Assembly (NCBI RefSeq): GCF_019042275.1
Contig: NZ_JAHQCW010000002.1
Location: 156,588-220,587 of the forward strand
DNA length: 64,000 nucleotides
Source of the DNA: Diplocloster agilis
GTDB lineage: Bacteria > Bacillota > Clostridia > Lachnospirales > Lachnospiraceae
Direction: 5' to 3'
Shown here piece after piece: positions 16,455 through 26,403 of the stretch. A program made the position numbers and the translations under genes. Under the pieces are notes generated by a model. It did not search any database. It was given only the letters and a program-made list of their open reading frames with translations, and was not told where the DNA came from. Position 1 is the first letter of the stretch. Each line of letters begins with the position of its first letter.

Positions 16455-17120
16455 TTATAAATTTAGTTCTCCGATGGATTCTTTGGTAATTGGCTCGATA
16501 TAGATATTGCCGTCCTCCACATAGGAGATTTTCGGCTCATTATCGCTCTTCTTATGTGATTCATCCGGGCAGCGCGCAATCACGTCGCCGATCCTGATCT
16601 GCATGGGATGCATGGAAAGGGCCGCCACAAAGGCGTTTTGATTTCCATTGGCTCCCGCATAGGCATTCCCCTTAAATGCCCCCAGAATTACAATATTGCC
16701 TTTGGCAATCACCTTCGCCCCGGGGTTTACATCACCCAGGATTATAATGCTTGTCTCAGACTCCAGTACCTGTCCGGATCTTAAAGTGCCTTTATAAAAT
16801 TGTCCGTCATGGGCGGAAATTTCATTCAGTTTCTCATCCAGTGATTTTTTGAATTCCTGTTCTTTCTGAAGATCCGTGTCTACCACACAAAGAATCTTGA
16901 TATCGGAATTCTCACTGATCGCTTCCAATGCCTGCCCTATCTCTTCTTCCGATAATTTTCTTCCCTCAAAACTGACAGCCATCTGTGCATCTTTGAAAAA
17001 CTTGGCTGAGTCACGGAACTTTTCAGCAATCTTTTCCAGCAATTCCGGGAAAGGCATGTCCCGGTCCAGAATCACGATAATACCGTACCGATTGCTTTTG
17101 ATGATTACAGGCTGATTCAT
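16455..17120 (-). CDS. minC: Septum site-determining protein MinC
   Basis: FtsZ assembly inhibitor. The 221 residues consist of an N-terminal FtsZ-inhibiting domain (about 1-105) and a C-terminal beta-helix domain for MinD binding, seen as GTLRSGQVLESETSIIILGD, VNPGAKVIAKGNIVILGAFK and GNAYAGANGN. It lies 11 bp after the PBP2 gene and 21 bp before minD, so minCDE are coexpressed with the elongation machinery. Confidence 0.94.
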   Translation of the reverse strand: MNQPVIIKSNRYGIIVILDRDMPFPELLEKIAEKFRDSAKFFKDAQMAVSFEGRKLSEEEIGQALEAISENSDIKILCVVDTDLQKEQEFKKSLDEKLNEISAHDGQFYKGTLRSGQVLESETSIIILGDVNPGAKVIAKGNIVILGAFKGNAYAGANGNQNAFVAALSMHPMQIRIGDVIARCPDESHKKSDNEPKISYVEDGNIYIEPITKESIGELNL

Positions 17121-17131
17121 TGCTAATCCCC

Positions 17132-20002
17132 CTAGTCTCCTGTTACTGTTTGTGTCTCTGTGGCTGTGCCGCTTATGATCTCCTCCGCACTTGCCAGATT
17201 AAAATAGTATTTTACAATGTCTCTTGTGATCTCCGCGGTGTTCGCGGATGTATAACCGTTGGCGATCCGCGTCGCGATGGCGATCTCGGGCTGCTCATAG
17301 GGCGCATACCCCACAAACAGCGCGTGGTCCGGCCTGCTGGTGGTCTGCTGTGCCGTACCGGTCTTACCCGCGGCCTGCACGCCCAGCCCATCGAATGCCG
17401 AGGTCTTCTCCACCACCATACGCATTCCTTCGTGAACTGCATTCCAGATCGTATCCGGAAGATCCACTTTAGTACCTTCTTTGGTTCCAAAGGATTTTAT
17501 GGTTTCTCCCGACGGGCTTGTCACTTTATCCAAAAGAGTCAGCTCATAACAATTGCCGGAGTTGGCAACGGTCATCACATAGCGGTTCAGCTCGGAGGTC
17601 GTATAGGCGTGGGAACCCTGTCCGATTGCGGAACGCACCGCGTCCTCCTCGGAAAACTGCGGCTCCGATTCGGGAATCTCGATTCCGGACTTGGAAGTCA
17701 GACCGAACATCTCCGCATATTTTTTCAAACGTTCCAGGCCGTATTCACTCTTATAATTCCCATTGGCCGTTCCCAGCCGGTATCCCACCTCGTAGAAAAA
17801 GTAGTTACAGGAATCCCGAAGCGCCGTTGAAACCGTCTCCGCCCCATGAGTCCCGTGTGAACGGACATAGAGCCAGCATTTTGGTGATGGTGTTATTTTA
17901 TCATAAACACCCAAATCTTGTATAGTGGCAGTTGTGGAAATCACCTGTTCCGACAATCCCGCAACTGCGGATAACATCTTAAAGGTGGAACCCGGAGCCG
18001 TCCGCTCCTGCGTGGCCCTGTTATACATGGGGGCCGCCTCTTTATCCGACTGCAGTTTCTGGAAATACGCCGAATCCATGGAATTGGCCAGCCGGTTATT
18101 ATCATACCCCGGATAGGAGACGCTGGCCAGGACCTGTCCGGTGTTCACATCGGTAATCACCGCGGAACCGGAGCAAGGGTCAAGCCCCAGCTGGCCCGGT
18201 GTAATCTGAAGATTCGTGATCTTTTTCATCATAAACTGGTAAGCCGACATCTGGCCGCTCTCGACCGCCGCTTTGTCTTCGTCGTCGGCCGGAAGAATTC
18301 CCTGCTCATATAATAACATACAAACTTCTTTCCCGCTAAGGGAATTATCGCGAATCATATATTTATAAATAAGGGAACTGAATCCTTCCTCGCTCTCTAA
18401 GGAGGTGACGATATAATCCACCAGGGCGTCATAGATCTGGGAGGAATCCAGATATTTATCTTCCACGGATATATTGGAAATATCAATCCACTCTTTGGAA
18501 ATCGCGTACTCCAGATATTCCTTAAGCCCGATTGTCTCGTCACTTTTCCAGGCGATATAGGTGGGATCTTTTGTATCCACCGCCTTGGAGATCAAGATCT
18601 GATTATCCGTCAGGAATGTGTTGACGATATAGCTCATATAGGACTGCATATCCTTGGGAAGCGCCCGGTAAGCGGTCGGCGCGTCGGTGGTAAGTTCGGA
18701 GCGGATCCGGCTCAGCACGCTTTGCTGGCTGCCGACGAATTTATCATATACCGCCCTCTCCGTCTCCTGCGCCTCGGGCTTGGAAAAGCGTCCCGTATCC
18801 AGAACCTTGTGCTTGAAAAATGCGTAGTAGACATCGTCGATGGGAATCACGATATCACCCGCGCCGCTGTTGGCAGACGGGTTATACTCTTTGATATTCC
18901 GGATCTTGGACACCAGAATTCCAGCCAGCTTCTGCTCGATTATATCGTAGACAGCTATCTGCAGATCCCGGTCGATGGTCAGGTACAGGTCGTTGCCCGC
19001 CTCGGGCTCAGTCCGCTCGGATACCTCGAGAACCTTTCCCAGGTTGTCCACATAGAACTTTTCCATTCCCTTTTTCCCCTGCAGATCGGTCTCCATATAT
19101 TGTTCAATCCCGGATTTTCCGATGATATCGTTCAGGGCATAGCTGTCATCCTGTTTCTTCAGCTCATCCAGCTCCTCCTGGGAGGCTTTTCCGGTATAGC
19201 CGATAATATGGGAAAAATACAGGCTGTCGTTATATCTGCGGAGGAATCCTTTCTCGATCTGTACCCCCTGAAGCTTATCGCTGTTTTCCATGATAACCGC
19301 CACCGTTTCGTCGCTGACATCCGTGGCGATGGTGGTGGCCATATACTTCTGATAGTTGTTTCCGGCCATGGCAAACCGCACGCTGGCTATTTTCAATATT
19401 TCTTCTTTTGAAAAATCCGGTGAAATCCCATATCCCGTCTTATTATCCGCGCACAGACGCGCCATGATCGTATCGGCAGACGCGTTTTTCTGCGCCGGTT
19501 CCAGTTCATCTATGGTCTTCTTCCCGTAAACGTCGGCGCGGAAGCGCATCAGCGAAGTGCCTTCCACAGAAAAAATATAGTTATCGTTACTGTCCAGCAC
19601 GATCTGGAAATCGCTGATCATGGTATCGCCGTTGCCTTCCACGATCTGAATTACCTGATCGATAATAGAGTTGAGCTCTTTATTTTTTTTCGAAATGCTG
19701 TCGTATTCCCCGTTGTCCTCTATCGTAACGGAATAGGCCAGCTCGTTATAAGCCAACAGATTCCCCTTACTGTCGTAAATATTACCCCTGGTGCCGTTTA
19801 AAACCCGCTCTTTTTTTATTTTCAGCGTAAATGTATTTAAGTAATCCTCTCCATTTACGATCTGCAGGACAAACAGCCTCTGAATCAGTAAGGCCGCCAG
19901 CGCGAGAAAGACGATTACCATAACAAACTCTCTGGATTTTACAACGCCCAGGATATATTCTTTGATATCCCTTAGTATCTCTCTAAACAAATTTGTTTGC
20001 AC
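17132..20002 (-). CDS. mrdA: Penicillin-binding protein 2 (class B, elongation transpeptidase)
   Basis: Cross-links peptidoglycan in the Rod complex with RodA. At 956 residues it is much larger than the usual 600-700. It has one N-terminal membrane segment (about 23-47), a pedestal with RGNIYDSKGNLLAYNELAYS, a long insert-rich middle (about 370-600) and the transpeptidase domain. Active-site motifs are Ser672-x-x-Lys675 (PGSTFK), RDSCNYFF (SxN) and Lys880-Thr-Gly (AAGKTGTAQQ). It overlaps mreD by 20 bp. The middle expansion is seen in some clostridial PBP2 proteins and its role is not clear. Confidence 0.93.
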   Translation of the reverse strand: MQTNLFREILRDIKEYILGVVKSREFVMVIVFLALAALLIQRLFVLQIVNGEDYLNTFTLKIKKERVLNGTRGNIYDSKGNLLAYNELAYSVTIEDNGEYDSISKKNKELNSIIDQVIQIVEGNGDTMISDFQIVLDSNDNYIFSVEGTSLMRFRADVYGKKTIDELEPAQKNASADTIMARLCADNKTGYGISPDFSKEEILKIASVRFAMAGNNYQKYMATTIATDVSDETVAVIMENSDKLQGVQIEKGFLRRYNDSLYFSHIIGYTGKASQEELDELKKQDDSYALNDIIGKSGIEQYMETDLQGKKGMEKFYVDNLGKVLEVSERTEPEAGNDLYLTIDRDLQIAVYDIIEQKLAGILVSKIRNIKEYNPSANSGAGDIVIPIDDVYYAFFKHKVLDTGRFSKPEAQETERAVYDKFVGSQQSVLSRIRSELTTDAPTAYRALPKDMQSYMSYIVNTFLTDNQILISKAVDTKDPTYIAWKSDETIGLKEYLEYAISKEWIDISNISVEDKYLDSSQIYDALVDYIVTSLESEEGFSSLIYKYMIRDNSLSGKEVCMLLYEQGILPADDEDKAAVESGQMSAYQFMMKKITNLQITPGQLGLDPCSGSAVITDVNTGQVLASVSYPGYDNNRLANSMDSAYFQKLQSDKEAAPMYNRATQERTAPGSTFKMLSAVAGLSEQVISTTATIQDLGVYDKITPSPKCWLYVRSHGTHGAETVSTALRDSCNYFFYEVGYRLGTANGNYKSEYGLERLKKYAEMFGLTSKSGIEIPESEPQFSEEDAVRSAIGQGSHAYTTSELNRYVMTVANSGNCYELTLLDKVTSPSGETIKSFGTKEGTKVDLPDTIWNAVHEGMRMVVEKTSAFDGLGVQAAGKTGTAQQTTSRPDHALFVGYAPYEQPEIAIATRIANGYTSANTAEITRDIVKYYFNLASAEEIISGTATETQTVTGD

Positions 20003-20501
20003 TCCTTTTCTCGGCCGCCTCTAATTTCCGGTTGATCCACAGGATAATCCGGTAAAGGATCACGGTGACCACCACGGTGTACACCACCTCCGGTATGATC
20101 ACATGGACCAGGTAATACGGAAATTCCAGCCTGTTGCGCAGTAAAAATAAAAAGAAATAGATCACAAAGCTGAATATGATCTCGCTTAAAGTGATCAGGA
20201 TCATGGGCAGCTTCACATCCTCGTCGAAAAAGATCTTGTGGAAGAATCCGTTCCCATACCCGATCAGCATGTACATCAGAGCGTAAAAGCCCAAAATGTC
20301 TCCATAAAAAATATCGATTAAAAAGCCGCAGAAAAAGCCGATAATCAGCCCTTCCTTCTTGCCTCTCATGAAACCAAATGAGGAAGTTACGACAATCAGC
20401 AGGTTCGGAGAAATACTTGCCAGAGCCAGACTCTGGAACAGCGTACACTGCAGCACATAACATATAATAATCAACACGGTGACAACCAGCGTTCTCTTCA
20501 C
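19983..20501 (-). CDS. mreD: Rod shape-determining protein MreD
   Basis: Integral membrane component of the elongasome. The 172 residues contain about five hydrophobic segments with the family pattern: NLLIVVTSSFGFMRGKKEGL, then GFFCGFLIDIFYGDILGFYAL. Identification rests on this pattern and on its place between mreC and the PBP2 gene. Confidence 0.9.
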   Translation of the reverse strand: MKRTLVVTVLIIICYVLQCTLFQSLALASISPNLLIVVTSSFGFMRGKKEGLIIGFFCGFLIDIFYGDILGFYALMYMLIGYGNGFFHKIFFDEDVKLPMILITLSEIIFSFVIYFFLFLLRNRLEFPYYLVHVIIPEVVYTVVVTVILYRIILWINRKLEAAEKRSANKFV

Positions 20502-20541
20502 TTGCCTGATGTCCTCCTTTCTTCCGGCGATTCCGTTATTA

Positions 20542-21381
20542 TTATTTCAGATCCGTAATCACCAGCACTTCTTCCAGATGTTCAAAATCCACCACCGGAG
20601 TGATCGTACCCGATTTTGTCAGGTTGTTGGCGTCCGGATTGATTTCTTTTACATATCCGATCAATATCCGCGGCAGATACTTACTGCTGATAATCGATGT
20701 TACCACCTTGTCTCCCACATTGACCTTATTTTCTTTATCGGACAGTTCGCTGAACTGGATGATCCCATCGTTCATCAGCTGGAGATTTCCTTGCACAATA
20801 CAGCGGTCGGAGGTGGTCTCAATCATGGCGCTGACATTTGTGGTATCGTCAATGATGGACCTCACGGTGGCGTAGTCAGGCCCCACCTCGGTGATGATCC
20901 CCACCAGGCCGCCGCCTGCGATAACATTCATGTCCACCGCAAGGCCGTCGTTGGTGCCTTTGTCAATCAGAAACTTATCGAACCAGTTGCCCGGGTCCTT
21001 TCCGATGATTCTGGCTCCGACTTTCTGGTAATCCGAATACTCGGAATCCAGCTTCACCAGCTCCCGCAGCCGCTCCAGCTCGAATTTGTCCTGCTGAAGT
21101 ATCGTATTCTCCGCCGTCAGCTCGTCCACCTGCTGCTGCAGCTCCTGGTTTTTGGCCCGGACTTCTTTTAAATCCGCCAGATTCTCCTTCTTATCGCTGA
21201 TCCACCAGCCAATCTGATTGATCCCTTTCTGGATCGGCACAAACACGTAGTTGGAAACCGTGCGAAGCGGCCCCGTAGCCATATCCGTAGTAAAGGTAAG
21301 CAGCATAAGCCCGATACAAAGCAGGGTCAGGAACAGCAGCAGATATTTACTTGGTATCGAAAATTTCTTTCTCTTTCTCAT
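20542..21381 (-). CDS. mreC: Rod shape-determining protein MreC
   Basis: Bitopic membrane protein that activates PBP2 and bridges to MreD. The 279 residues have a basic start, one membrane segment (about 12-32), a coiled coil (about 65-105, KENLADLKEVRAKNQELQQQ onward) and the beta-rich MreC domain with VGARIIGKDPGNWFDKFLID and GLVGIITEVGPDYATVRSI. It is the second gene of mreBCD, 17 bp after mreB. Confidence 0.95.
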   Translation of the reverse strand: MRKRKKFSIPSKYLLLFLTLLCIGLMLLTFTTDMATGPLRTVSNYVFVPIQKGINQIGWWISDKKENLADLKEVRAKNQELQQQVDELTAENTILQQDKFELERLRELVKLDSEYSDYQKVGARIIGKDPGNWFDKFLIDKGTNDGLAVDMNVIAGGGLVGIITEVGPDYATVRSIIDDTTNVSAMIETTSDRCIVQGNLQLMNDGIIQFSELSDKENKVNVGDKVVTSIISSKYLPRILIGYVKEINPDANNLTKSGTITPVVDFEHLEEVLVITDLK

Positions 21382-21398
21382 GAATAACCCCTGTCCGA

Positions 21399-22415
21399 TT
21401 AATGATAAACCCTGGTCTGCCGTACAAAGTTCAGGGAACGCAGACTGTCATCGGCGATAATGGTCGCCAGCCCTCTTACCACGCTCTCTTCCGGCTCTTC
21501 CACGATATTGGCTTTCAGATTCGTCTCCTTGCGGATGAATTTGTCCAGGTTCCGGATTCTGGAAGAACCGCCGGTCACATATACGCCGTTGGCCACAATA
21601 TCCGCGGCCAGTTCCGGAGGCGTCCTCTCCAGTATAATCTTGACGGAATCGATAATCGTATGCAGATGATCGGAAATCGCCTCGAAGATCAGGGAAGCCG
21701 GCACATCCACCTCCACCGGCAGGCCGGTTACCACGTCGATTCCATATGCCTTCGCGCTTGATTCTTCACAGTCCGTGGCGCACGCCAGCTGTTTTTTCAG
21801 ATTCTCGGCAGTCTTGTCACCGATATAGAAATTATACTCCCGTTTCAGTACATTCTGGATATCCTCATCCAACTGGTTTCCGCCCACATGGATCAGGCGG
21901 CTGATCACGATTCCTCCCAGAGAGATAATGGCGATCTCGGTGGTATCCGCGCCGATATTGATAATCATGACGCCCTTGGCGCTCTTAACATCCACGCCCA
22001 GTCCCACGGCATCCGCCACGGCTTTTTCCACCATATCCACCTGTTTGGGTTTAAAATTGCTGTTTAACACCACATCATGAAACGCTTTCTTCTCCACTTC
22101 CGTGATATCGTTGGAGAAGGTCATGATAAATTCACTTCCCTTTAAATTGCCCTTTGAATGGCGGTTTAAAAATTTGGAAAGCAGCTGCTGCATCGCATTG
22201 ATATTGGAAATTACGCCATTGTTCATCGGAAAGAACACGTTGATGTTAGCCGGCGCTTTTTCATACATTTCAAAGGCCTCATCCCCGATGGCAAACACAT
22301 CCTTTTTATTGGCAATGGCTATAATATTCTTTTCTTTATAAATCTGGTCGGCATGGCGGTCGTAGATTTTGATATTACACGTTCCTAAATCCACTCCAAA
22401 AACATTGTTCGTCAT
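21399..22415 (-). CDS. mreB: Actin-like rod shape protein MreB
   Basis: Bacterial actin that organises lateral wall synthesis. The 338 residues contain phosphate-1 GVDLGTCNIKIYD, phosphate-2 INIGADTTEIAIISLGGIV and the adenosine motif GVYVTGGSSRI. The phosphate-1 motif has CNIK where most MreB proteins have ANT, and the C-terminus is short, so this is a divergent paralogue type. The position directly upstream of mreC supports MreB rather than Mbl. AGGAGG precedes the start. Confidence 0.93.
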   Translation of the reverse strand: MTNNVFGVDLGTCNIKIYDRHADQIYKEKNIIAIANKKDVFAIGDEAFEMYEKAPANINVFFPMNNGVISNINAMQQLLSKFLNRHSKGNLKGSEFIMTFSNDITEVEKKAFHDVVLNSNFKPKQVDMVEKAVADAVGLGVDVKSAKGVMIINIGADTTEIAIISLGGIVISRLIHVGGNQLDEDIQNVLKREYNFYIGDKTAENLKKQLACATDCEESSAKAYGIDVVTGLPVEVDVPASLIFEAISDHLHTIIDSVKIILERTPPELAADIVANGVYVTGGSSRIRNLDKFIRKETNLKANIVEEPEESVVRGLATIIADDSLRSLNFVRQTRVYH

Positions 22416-22430
22416 TTTGCGTTAGTCCTC

Positions 22431-23129
22431 CTAAATAATTCCTCTTTCCTGTAAACTACAGTATTTTTGATCTCCTATAATAATATGATCTAACATGCGG
22501 ATACCGATCAGTTCTCCGGTTTCTCTGATCCTTCTGGATATGTCCACATCCGCTTTGCTGGGAGACGGATCTCCGCTGGGATGGTTATGGACCAGAATCA
22601 TATTGACCGCTCCGTAACGCAGTGCCAGAATAAATATTTCCCGTGGGGATACTAAAGAAGCATTGACGGTACCTTTGAAAATAACCTGTTCTCTCAACAA
22701 GCGATTTTTGGAATTCAGAAGCAGCACCATGAGATGTTCCTGCTCTAGATGACGGAAATCTTCCATATAATAATCCGCGATGGTAGACGGCCTTTCGAAT
22801 CGAAGGCTCTCTGCCGCCGCTTTTTTGGCTATTCTTCTGGACAATTCGGCCACGCACTGTATTTGAATGGCCTTCACTTTCCCAATTCCCTTTATCTTCA
22901 TCAAATCCTGTATTCCGACACGGCAGATTCCAAGAACCCCCTGTCCGATACCGGATAGCTGTAAAATTCGATCCGCCAGATCCAGACTGCGTTCCCCTTT
23001 GACGCCGCTGCGTATGATCACTGCCAGAAGCTCTGTGTCTGTCAGCGCTCCCGCGCCCAGAGCCAGGCATTTTTCGTAGGGCCTCTGCTCGCTGGGCATT
23101 TCCTTAACCGTTATGTTCTTTTTTTCCAT
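22431..23129 (-). CDS. radC: RadC/JAB-domain protein
   Basis: RadC-family protein; the historical DNA-repair role is weakly supported and the biochemical function unsettled. The N-terminal half has helix-hairpin-helix signatures (LMKIKGIGKVKAIQI). The C-terminal half is a JAMM metal-binding domain with His181, His183 and Asp194 in VHNHPSGDPSPSKAD. The 232 residues match the family. It lies 15 bp before mreB, a conserved arrangement in Bacillota. Confidence 0.93.
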   Translation of the reverse strand: MEKKNITVKEMPSEQRPYEKCLALGAGALTDTELLAVIIRSGVKGERSLDLADRILQLSGIGQGVLGICRVGIQDLMKIKGIGKVKAIQIQCVAELSRRIAKKAAAESLRFERPSTIADYYMEDFRHLEQEHLMVLLLNSKNRLLREQVIFKGTVNASLVSPREIFILALRYGAVNMILVHNHPSGDPSPSKADVDISRRIRETGELIGIRMLDHIIIGDQKYCSLQERGII

Positions 23130-23207
23130 ATTCCATCACTCCTTAGCATTGTCTCTCTCCAATCGCGACAATACGGCTGCGCCGCTCCTACTAAGGGTTC
23201 TGACTGC

Positions 23208-23468
23208 TTATATCATCCGGTAAATTATAATTCCCAGAATGACACCGATAATGCTGGCTATCGTTATTTTAATATGAAGCCCGAACGTGATGACCAGAAT
23301 CCCCAGATTCAGGATAATGGGACTGTCCAGTCCGAACTGCTGCCCATAATTCAGCCAGCTTAAGAAGGATACTCCTTCTGTCAGGGAGCCGATAAAGCCA
23401 CCCAGTACAATTCCTGCCAGAATGAGCAGAAAACATGCCCACGCATTTTTACCTGCTGATGCTCTCAT
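23208..23468 (-). CDS. DUF4321 domain membrane protein
   Basis: An 86-residue protein with two hydrophobic segments (about 10-28 and 48-85), matching the DUF4321 family of Clostridia, function unknown. The loop contains FLSWLNYGQQFGLDSP, typical of the family. It lies directly upstream of radC-mreBCD (78 bp gap), so a role in envelope biology is possible but not shown. TATCGGAGGAT-type ribosome site is present before the ATG. Confidence 0.8.
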   Translation of the reverse strand: MRASAGKNAWACFLLILAGIVLGGFIGSLTEGVSFLSWLNYGQQFGLDSPIILNLGILVITFGLHIKITIASIIGVILGIIIYRMI

Positions 23469-23542
23469 AAACCTTATCCTCCGATTTTTTATTCTAACAC
23501 AAAACAGGATGCTTGTATATCTATAATTTCCTTAATAATTTG

Positions 23543-25135
23543 TTAAGCAAGAGGCTTATATCTTTGCGCAATGGCCTCCGCGGTTTTCATGCCGTCCATA
23601 GCCGCCGACGTGATTCCTCCCGCGTATCCCGCACCCTCGCCGCAGGGATAAAGTCCCTGTATTTCACTTTCATAAGCAGGGTTTCTGAGAATCCTGACCG
23701 GGGAGGAGGTGCGGCTCTCCACACCGGAAAGAATACTGTCTGGCCTTGCAAAGCCCGGTATCTTATTGTCGAACAGAGGCATCGCTTCCAGGATGGATCT
23801 GGATAACACCTCCGGAAGCACTCCCCGCAGATCCGAAAGCTTCCACTCCCCTTTGATGGAAGGCGCGATATCTCCCAGGTTCCGGCTCGGCTCGGCATCC
23901 TGAAAATCTTTCAGAAGCTGGACCGGCACCCGGCCCTCCCCCGCCATGAAGGCGGCTCGTTCCAGCCTCCGCTGAAATTCCACACCCCCGAGAATATCTG
24001 TGGAGCCAAAATCCTCCGGGGTAACCGTCACCACGATAGCGCTGTTGGCGTTACGACCGCCGCGGGCCTGGTAACTCATGCCGTTCACCGCCACAGCCCC
24101 CGGCTCCGAACCGGCATTCACCACATATCCGCCCGGACACATGCAGAACGAATATACACTGCGGCCGGTAGATGTGGACGCCGTAACCTTATAGTCCGCA
24201 GCCGGAAGCTTTCCCGACGCCTGGACCCCATACTGGGCCAGATCGATCATATTCTGGGGATGTTCCACCCGGATTCCCACGGCAAATGGCTTTGGCTGCA
24301 TGGGAACCGCCAGTTCCTTTAACCGGGCAAAAGTATCCCTGGCGCTGTGTCCGATGGCCAGCACCACCAATTCGGCCGGAATGCGCCCGGTGCCGTTGAC
24401 GGTCACGGAACAGATCCGATGATCCCTAATTTCCAGATCCGTCACTTTCGAGTGGAACCGGATCTCCCCGCCCAGGCGGATGATCTCCTGCCGGATATTT
24501 TTTACCACGGATTCCAGAACATCGGTGCCGATATGAGGCTTGTGCTCGATCAGGATATCCGGCGACGCCCCCGCTTCCGTGAAGATCTCCAGGACTTTCC
24601 GGCTGCGGCCGGCATGATCTTTGACCAGGGTATTCAGTTTGCCGTCCGAGAAGGTTCCTGCTCCGCCCTCCCCGAATTGGACATTGGACTCCGTGTCCAG
24701 CACTCCGGTCCGCCAAAACCGTTCCACTGCGGTCTTTCGTTCCTCCATACCGGCTCCCCGTTCCAGGACCAGCGGCTGATATCCATGTCCGGCTAACAAA
24801 AGGGCGCAGAACAACCCGGCCGGGCCGCTCCCGATTACCACCGGCCGGGTTGCCAACGGCTGCTCTCCGGATGACGGGAACTGATACCGCTGTTTTTTTA
24901 CCAGGGTCAGGTTTTTGCTGTTCCTCTTTTTCAAAAACTGCTGTTCCTTTGGGATCTCCACATCGACGGCGTAGACATAGAAAATGTCCGGCTTTTTTCT
25001 GGCATCGATGGAGCGCCTTACGATATGGTAATTCTTTATCTGTCCCGGAGGCAGCTTCAATGCGTCGGCGACTGCCTGCCGAAGCATTTCCGGAGTATGG
25101 CCGATGTCTAATTTTAACTGTTGAATGCGGATCAT
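23543..25135 (-). CDS. FAD-dependent dehydrogenase (COG2509-type)
   Basis: An uncharacterised FAD-dependent oxidoreductase of 530 residues. The FAD-binding motif VIGSGPAGLFCALLLAG follows about 95 N-terminal residues, and a second dinucleotide segment (ELVVLAIGHSARDTF) is present. FCMCPGGYVVNAGSEPG and the C-terminal GEGAGYAGGITSAAMDGMKT are hallmarks of this conserved family. The start at 25135 forms an ATGA overlap with the upstream gene and has AAAGGAA before it; a longer frame is rejected. Substrate unknown. Confidence 0.85.
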   Translation of the reverse strand: MIRIQQLKLDIGHTPEMLRQAVADALKLPPGQIKNYHIVRRSIDARKKPDIFYVYAVDVEIPKEQQFLKKRNSKNLTLVKKQRYQFPSSGEQPLATRPVVIGSGPAGLFCALLLAGHGYQPLVLERGAGMEERKTAVERFWRTGVLDTESNVQFGEGGAGTFSDGKLNTLVKDHAGRSRKVLEIFTEAGASPDILIEHKPHIGTDVLESVVKNIRQEIIRLGGEIRFHSKVTDLEIRDHRICSVTVNGTGRIPAELVVLAIGHSARDTFARLKELAVPMQPKPFAVGIRVEHPQNMIDLAQYGVQASGKLPAADYKVTASTSTGRSVYSFCMCPGGYVVNAGSEPGAVAVNGMSYQARGGRNANSAIVVTVTPEDFGSTDILGGVEFQRRLERAAFMAGEGRVPVQLLKDFQDAEPSRNLGDIAPSIKGEWKLSDLRGVLPEVLSRSILEAMPLFDNKIPGFARPDSILSGVESRTSSPVRILRNPAYESEIQGLYPCGEGAGYAGGITSAAMDGMKTAEAIAQRYKPLA

Positions 25136-26403
25136 GGCTGTTCCTTTCTCTGCAGCCGGCCTCCGGCCGCGCTGGTTCCTGCTATATAACCGCTTGTCCA
25201 GGCCCACTGCAGGTTATAGCCGCCGCAGGCTCCGTCGATATCCAAAAGTTCTCCCGCCAGATACAGGCCCGGAACGATTCCGGACTCCATGGTGCCGGGG
25301 TCGACTTCCCGCGTATCTACCCCTCCGGCGCAGGTCTGGGCCTGGTCAAAGGAATTGGTTCCGGTGATATCCACCGGATATGCTTTTAACAGCAGGATCA
25401 GCTTCATCATGCCTTCCGGCGAAAGCCGGCCCACCGGCTCAGACGCCTTAAGCCCTGCCTTAATAAGCAGCACCTCTGAAAGCTTCCCGGGCAGCATACC
25501 GGTGAAGAACTGCCCCATCCGCTTATAGGATATCTGTTGGATCCGCTGCTTGAAAAACGTCATCAGATTATCCGCCGTAAACTCAGGAAAGAAATCCAGC
25601 CATACCTGGACCTTTTTCTGCTGTTCCAGCGCCTCTGCGGCAAACCGGCTGACCTGAAACACCGGGATACCGGATATCCCATATCCGGTCAGCTGTACCT
25701 CTCCCTGATCCGAACAAACAGAAGTGTCTTCCACCCGCAACGTCACTTTCGCTTCCGCGCGTATGCCGGCGAGCTTCTGAAACTCTTTCCCGGCCGCTTT
25801 GAGCTGCACCAGCGCCGGCAGCGGCGTTATGATCCGGTGTCCCAGCTGCTCGGCCAGCGGATACCCGCTGCCGTCGGAACCGGTCTTGGGAGCCGCCTTT
25901 GAACCTGTACACAGGATCAGGGCGTCGGCCGGATAGGTCCAGCTTTCCGTTTCAATCAGGAAGCGCTGGTCTTTTTCATTACCCGCACCTGTTCTGTCAT
26001 TTACATGTATAGACCGTACGACGGAATTACAGGATATTTTTACATGCTGATGTTCATTTTCCGCCATCAACACCTCCGCCACATCAGCGGCCTGATCGGA
26101 ATGCGGATATAGATATCCGTTTCTGTTTTTTGTATAGATCCCAAGTTCCCCGAAAAATTTAACGGTATCCGCCATGGAAAACTTTCTCAATGCCTCCATG
26201 GCGAATTCCGGATGCGTCCCTCTGTAATGTTCCGGTGATTGGTCGGTATTTGTCAGATTACACCGGCCGTTGCCTGTTACGCGAATCTTTTTTCCGATCT
26301 GCGGCGTATGTTCCAGGATGGTTACCTGCGCGCCTGCGCGCGCCGCCGCGATGCCTGCCATCAGCCCGGATGCTCCTGCACCCACGATCACGACTTTTTT
26401 CAT
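25132..26403 (-). CDS. HI0933/BaiN-like NAD(P)/FAD-dependent oxidoreductase
   Basis: A flavoprotein of the HI0933 (YhiN) family. From the ATG at 26403 it begins MKKVVIVGAGASGLMAGIAA with the Rossmann FAD motif, followed by the family signature GKKIRVTGNGRCNLTNTD and the C-terminal GELLDIDGACGGYNLQWAW. BaiN of bile-acid-converting clostridia belongs to this family, but most members are uncharacterised and no bai genes are near, so a bile-acid role should not be assumed. It overlaps its neighbours by ATGA on both sides, indicating tight translational coupling. Confidence 0.88.
   Translation of the reverse strand: MKKVVIVGAGASGLMAGIAAARAGAQVTILEHTPQIGKKIRVTGNGRCNLTNTDQSPEHYRGTHPEFAMEALRKFSMADTVKFFGELGIYTKNRNGYLYPHSDQAADVAEVLMAENEHQHVKISCNSVVRSIHVNDRTGAGNEKDQRFLIETESWTYPADALILCTGSKAAPKTGSDGSGYPLAEQLGHRIITPLPALVQLKAAGKEFQKLAGIRAEAKVTLRVEDTSVCSDQGEVQLTGYGISGIPVFQVSRFAAEALEQQKKVQVWLDFFPEFTADNLMTFFKQRIQQISYKRMGQFFTGMLPGKLSEVLLIKAGLKASEPVGRLSPEGMMKLILLLKAYPVDITGTNSFDQAQTCAGGVDTREVDPGTMESGIVPGLYLAGELLDIDGACGGYNLQWAWTSGYIAGTSAAGGRLQRKEQP

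Noticed and set aside
25132-26403. Bile-acid reductase (BaiN)
   Set aside because: The family is right but broad, and no other bai genes occur, so a specific bile-acid function is not supported.
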